From Cyclina sinensis (lineage: Eukaryota > Mollusca > Bivalvia > Venerida > Veneridae): 64,000 nt of DNA. The DNA lies in the NCBI GenBank assembly GCA_012932295.1, contig JAAONU010000013.1, positions 42,174,627 to 42,238,626 of the forward strand, given 5' to 3'. Below, in pieces: positions 60,951 through 64,000 of this stretch. A model generated the notes under the pieces. It saw nothing but the letters and a program-made list of their open reading frames with translations, made no database searches and was not told the DNA's origin. Within the stretch, counting starts at the first letter, position 1, and every line of letters starts with the position of its first letter. The position numbers and the translations under genes are program-made.

Positions 60951-61505
60951 GTCCAAGAAACGTAACTGCCTTGTCCGATTTTTCATTATCTCCCATTGAT
61001 TAATTTTGTTATGAATATTGCACAACAGCACAACGTAAAAACTATCAAAGGTATTAAATTTTAAATTCAAAACAAAGAAATGTACCTATGTATCCATGGT
61101 TTTAGTTTACATGTTCTTACTTGTACCTCTGTATGAAAAACTATTGTTTTCAATTCGAGGTTTCGTTCGGGAGCATTAGTGACAGTTTTTGTCTTGCATT
61201 ATTGATATTTTGAATATAATAAGCATACATATCCATTATACCATGTTATGTCCTTTTAATTAAACAACAACATTGACGCCATGTTTGGAATGGTATGGTG
61301 ATTCTAAGAATCCAGATAAAATGAAAAATTGAAATAATAGTATGCCTTGAGCAAAGAAGAATATACAGTATCATGCTACGTACGCATACTGTATGCGTAC
61401 ATACATCTCTCACAGTATCAAATATAAATGTATTGTAAAATTCTTATGTCTGTTGATTATCATACACTTTACTTATCTTCAGGAAGACGGATTGTTCGAA
61501 GCACT
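60951..61505. other. unannotated DNA downstream of PY gene 3
   Basis: A short palindromic stretch 'tacgtacgcatactgtatgc' + 'gtacata' lies near 61377-61405. Nothing else is recognised. Confidence 0.4.
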
Positions 61506-62204
61506 TTAAGAAGAGTTCGCTGCTTCAGAATATGACGGAGGGGGTTCGATATCACTATCACATTTACCGGATATGACGTCATCGTATGACGGAAGGCCCG
61601 AAGGCGTAAGTATTTTTCCATTTATCGCTCTGTTTCTAGTTGTTACTTCTGACTCTTCCTGATTTGTCCGTGAATTCCGAAGAAATTCAGATACTGACTC
61701 ATAGAAAGCGGTTCCGTTCCCATCATGCATTGTTACAGAATAAACCATTGAACGTGAACGGGTCTGTTCATTTTGCAGCTCAGATCGTCTTCTATCAAAA
61801 ACAAACATTCAAGTAAACTTCATTCAGACAGGCTCAAAAAGAGTTTTAACTAAGGTATTATCAAGAACATTACCGAATATGAATTAAAGATACATATATG
61901 CATGAAAGCTGTCTGAGTTTGTACTAAGTGCCAGTGGTTTGAACCCTTCATCGAAGACGACTATTGTTGACCAAATAACTTTTACAGACAGCTTGGCAAA
62001 TTCCGAACAGGGTCGATTTCTTGCTCTTTCAAGGATGATCTCTACCTGCATTTTATGAAACATTTTTGCTTAACCGAACAACACCAAACTATAAAAATAT
62101 ACTTACTTCCGCATCAATAAACAACAAATGCCACACGTGCATAGTATAAAAGCGATACAAAAAAGCAAAACCACACCAGCTCCCCCACTGACAACTGACG
62201 TCAT
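61506..62204 (-). CDS. single-pass membrane protein with PY motifs, family member 3
   Basis: Exons 62107-62204 (98 nt) and 61506-61791 (286 nt) join in phase 2 (donor GGAA|gtaagt, acceptor tgatag|A) into 127 residues. Residues about 5-30 form one membrane segment rich in Val, Leu and Cys (Cys 16, 22, 24, 27, 28), followed by basic residues (R32, K33, R34, R35), predicting a cytosolic C-terminal tail. The tail has QTRSRSMVYSVTMHDGNGT, then SEFLRNSRTNQEES, LPSY (99-102) with DDVISGK, and PPSY (117-120) with SEAANSS. Exon 1 length and intron phase are identical to member 1, and exon 2 length is identical to member 2. The likely role is recruitment of WW-domain proteins at a membrane, inferred from the PY motifs only. 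No convincing TATA box is seen. Confidence 0.78.
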
Positions 62205-62269
62205 TTTCAATGTATATTTGAAGATATATTTTAAAGTCTTTTGTCATTATTCGCCATGTTCTCTTCTTT

Positions 62270-63330
62270 ACCGGTTAACACAGTTTGTATATTTTCTTCC
62301 TACAAAGGCATCTTCATAAGTAATGCACAGACTAGTATGTTGAGCATATTTTAAGCTTCAAATATCAAATTCTTTTATGTTATTGACACATGCTTACAAA
62401 TCGTTTTGCTTGCGGAATTTATACGAAGCTATGTACGAATTACATAATGTCCGAGCCAAATGTATGTTTATTTCACTTTCCCACTCTCAAAATTAGGTTG
62501 AACTCTTAAAATGATTGTCCAGCGGTAAATGAACCATCTTCCTTACTTTTCCATGTCCTGAAAACAATGAGCAATGCAAAAATAAAAGTATTTCGAAATC
62601 TGTATGTTATTATTTAGTTGTGTGTCCTTACACGCATGTTAAGAATGAAATAACAGCTATACTAAGTTGCCATTGTCATTTATATCTAGAGTAAAAACAA
62701 AGTGAGTACTTTTCATTTAAAACCATTGTCATCATATTTAAAAACCCCCGAGGTTTATTAATTGTTTCTATTTGTATTAAAACTACTAGTATATATAATC
62801 AATTTCAAATAAATCAAAAACGAACCTGTAAATTTTTAGTGTCCACTACTTCCGTGTTTCAGTTTATCTGTAAACACAAGCTTTTCACCGTAAATCTGTC
62901 TACACCTTGTGTTCAATGTTAACTTATACGCAAGTTTATCTACTTCTTATTCCATTGTGTATATGTAACATGATACCAGTTAACTAACGAATTTCTTAAG
63001 AGTATTGATTTGATCTTAAATTCATTTGACTATGTAACAATCGTCAAAAATAAAGAAAAACATACGATAACACGAGGACAAGAAACTTAACGACTGGTTT
63101 TGTTTTTCGTTCTCATTTATATCAAAGTTTATAAACTAAGTAAACCTTGCAGATATATATTGAAATTTGCCAAGCCTTCAGTAAAAATATTAAGTTATTC
63201 TTTGGGGTGTAAACAAAATTTAAAGCACGTATACAGCGGAATAACTTTAAATAACCCTATACATTTGGCTTAAAATAGAACAAATTTTATGCACGCTATT
63301 GATATCAAAGTGACTACCAGTGATAGCTTG
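62270..63330. repeat. upstream flank of PY gene 3, paralogous to 24330-26520
   Basis: Shared blocks include 'ttgacacatgcttacaaatc', 'catgtcctgaaaa', 'gttaacacag' and, further out, 'cacgctattgatatcaaagt'. The large repeat and MITE end present in the other copy are absent here. Confidence 0.55.
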
Positions 63331-64000
63331 TACTTACATGAACGCTAAGATAAATACTATCCCTGAGACCTAAACCTACATAAAACATTTGAGACCTCTC
63401 CTTGTCTGCATACTTTTTTAAAAGTTTAATATTCAGTTAAGTGGAGGATACTGAAAAGGGGGTAACGCGTGGTTCAAATCCCACATCGGAAAAGAGTCTC
63501 CAGTGACTATATGCTTACTACATTTTAATGCAAACAGAATCTAAGGTAAAATTCGATTGTGAATGAGTAGTGGTGAAATCAAGAGATAAAAGAAAACTAA
63601 GTTAGTTGTAAGACTGGCAAAAATAACAATAATAAGTTAAATAATTGGTTAAATGTGGAATATGTTTGACTGTTATCTATTGCTGAAAACAGTGAGTGTT
63701 CAGAATTCATTTTACTTTCAAGTAACAAAGAGATCTTTTATCCCTAGGTTGAATATAAATGTACATGGACGTTATGGTATAGTTGTTGTATCATTTCGGG
63801 GAGAAAACCTTGTATAACAATAATCTCATCAGTTTAAAAATATTGGTAATGTTTGTCAACAAATACAAATGTGCAAACTGAATGTCTTAAAATTTTCAAA
63901 AACACTTAGATCACTTACATAACTTTTAAAATATTTTTTTAAGATCATATCTTTTTTTTCTATAATGGTTGTTTCAAATGGTATTTGGTTGTAGATTGAC
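63331..64000. other. unannotated DNA with tRNA-like relic
   Basis: Near 63455-63500 'gcgtggttcaaatcccacat' is B-box-like and probably a SINE head. Nothing else is recognised up to the window end. Confidence 0.4.

Overview
The window is animal nuclear DNA, AT-rich and gene-poor. Genes are interrupted by GT-AG introns, and most of the sequence is old interspersed or tandem repeats. Several repeat types (CCGTCCGTC-rich elements with 'aaggtcaaggtcac' blocks, elements ending in a GGGCCATCATGGCCC palindrome, tRNA-headed SINEs) resemble repeats I associate with bivalve molluscs, so a clam-like mollusc is the best guess. The species is not determined.

Genes. One gene is complete: a 7-exon, 503-residue microsomal cytochrome P450 of the CYP2 clan on the + strand (37660-44431), with intact phases and a canonical heme-cysteine loop but two unusual catalytic-core residues. 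Around it lie a relic of a P450 last exon just upstream (37145-37290) and a downstream segmental duplicate (53872-56985) that carries only exon 1, broken by one inserted base. A doubtful short gene with a P450-like N-terminus lies at 50397-53690.

All on the - strand is a family of short single-pass membrane proteins with Cys-rich juxtamembrane segments and tandem PY motifs (LPSY and PPxY). There are two intact members (16355-17265 and 61506-62204), one with a homopolymer frameshift in exon 1 (23504-24278), and one pseudogene (about 33960-34292). I do not recognise this family by name; the PY motifs suggest binding to WW-domain proteins such as NEDD4-type ubiquitin ligases. It is the best candidate here for something undescribed.

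Other relics are a decayed Ty3/gypsy polymerase (about 9650-11700, +) and a decayed NMNAT-like nucleotidyltransferase (46302-47680, -).

Layout. 1-9.6 kb: repeats and unrecognised DNA. 9.6-11.7 kb: gypsy relic. 12.7-13.8 kb: tandem and interspersed repeats. 16.3-17.6 kb: first PY gene and a shared TATA region. 19.4-23.4 kb: tandem repeats. 23.5-26.5 kb: second PY unit. 28-33.8 kb: interspersed repeats and SINEs. 34 kb: PY pseudogene. 35.7-44.4 kb: duplicated flank and the P450 gene, with a foldback element and a dispersed repeat in its introns. 44.8-45.7 kb: repeat. 46.3-47.7 kb: NMNAT-like relic. 50.4-57 kb: P450-like fragments and duplicate. 61.5-63.3 kb: third PY unit. P450 pieces all face + and PY genes all face -, which fits local duplication of neighbouring units. 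Nothing in the sequence shows that the two families act together.
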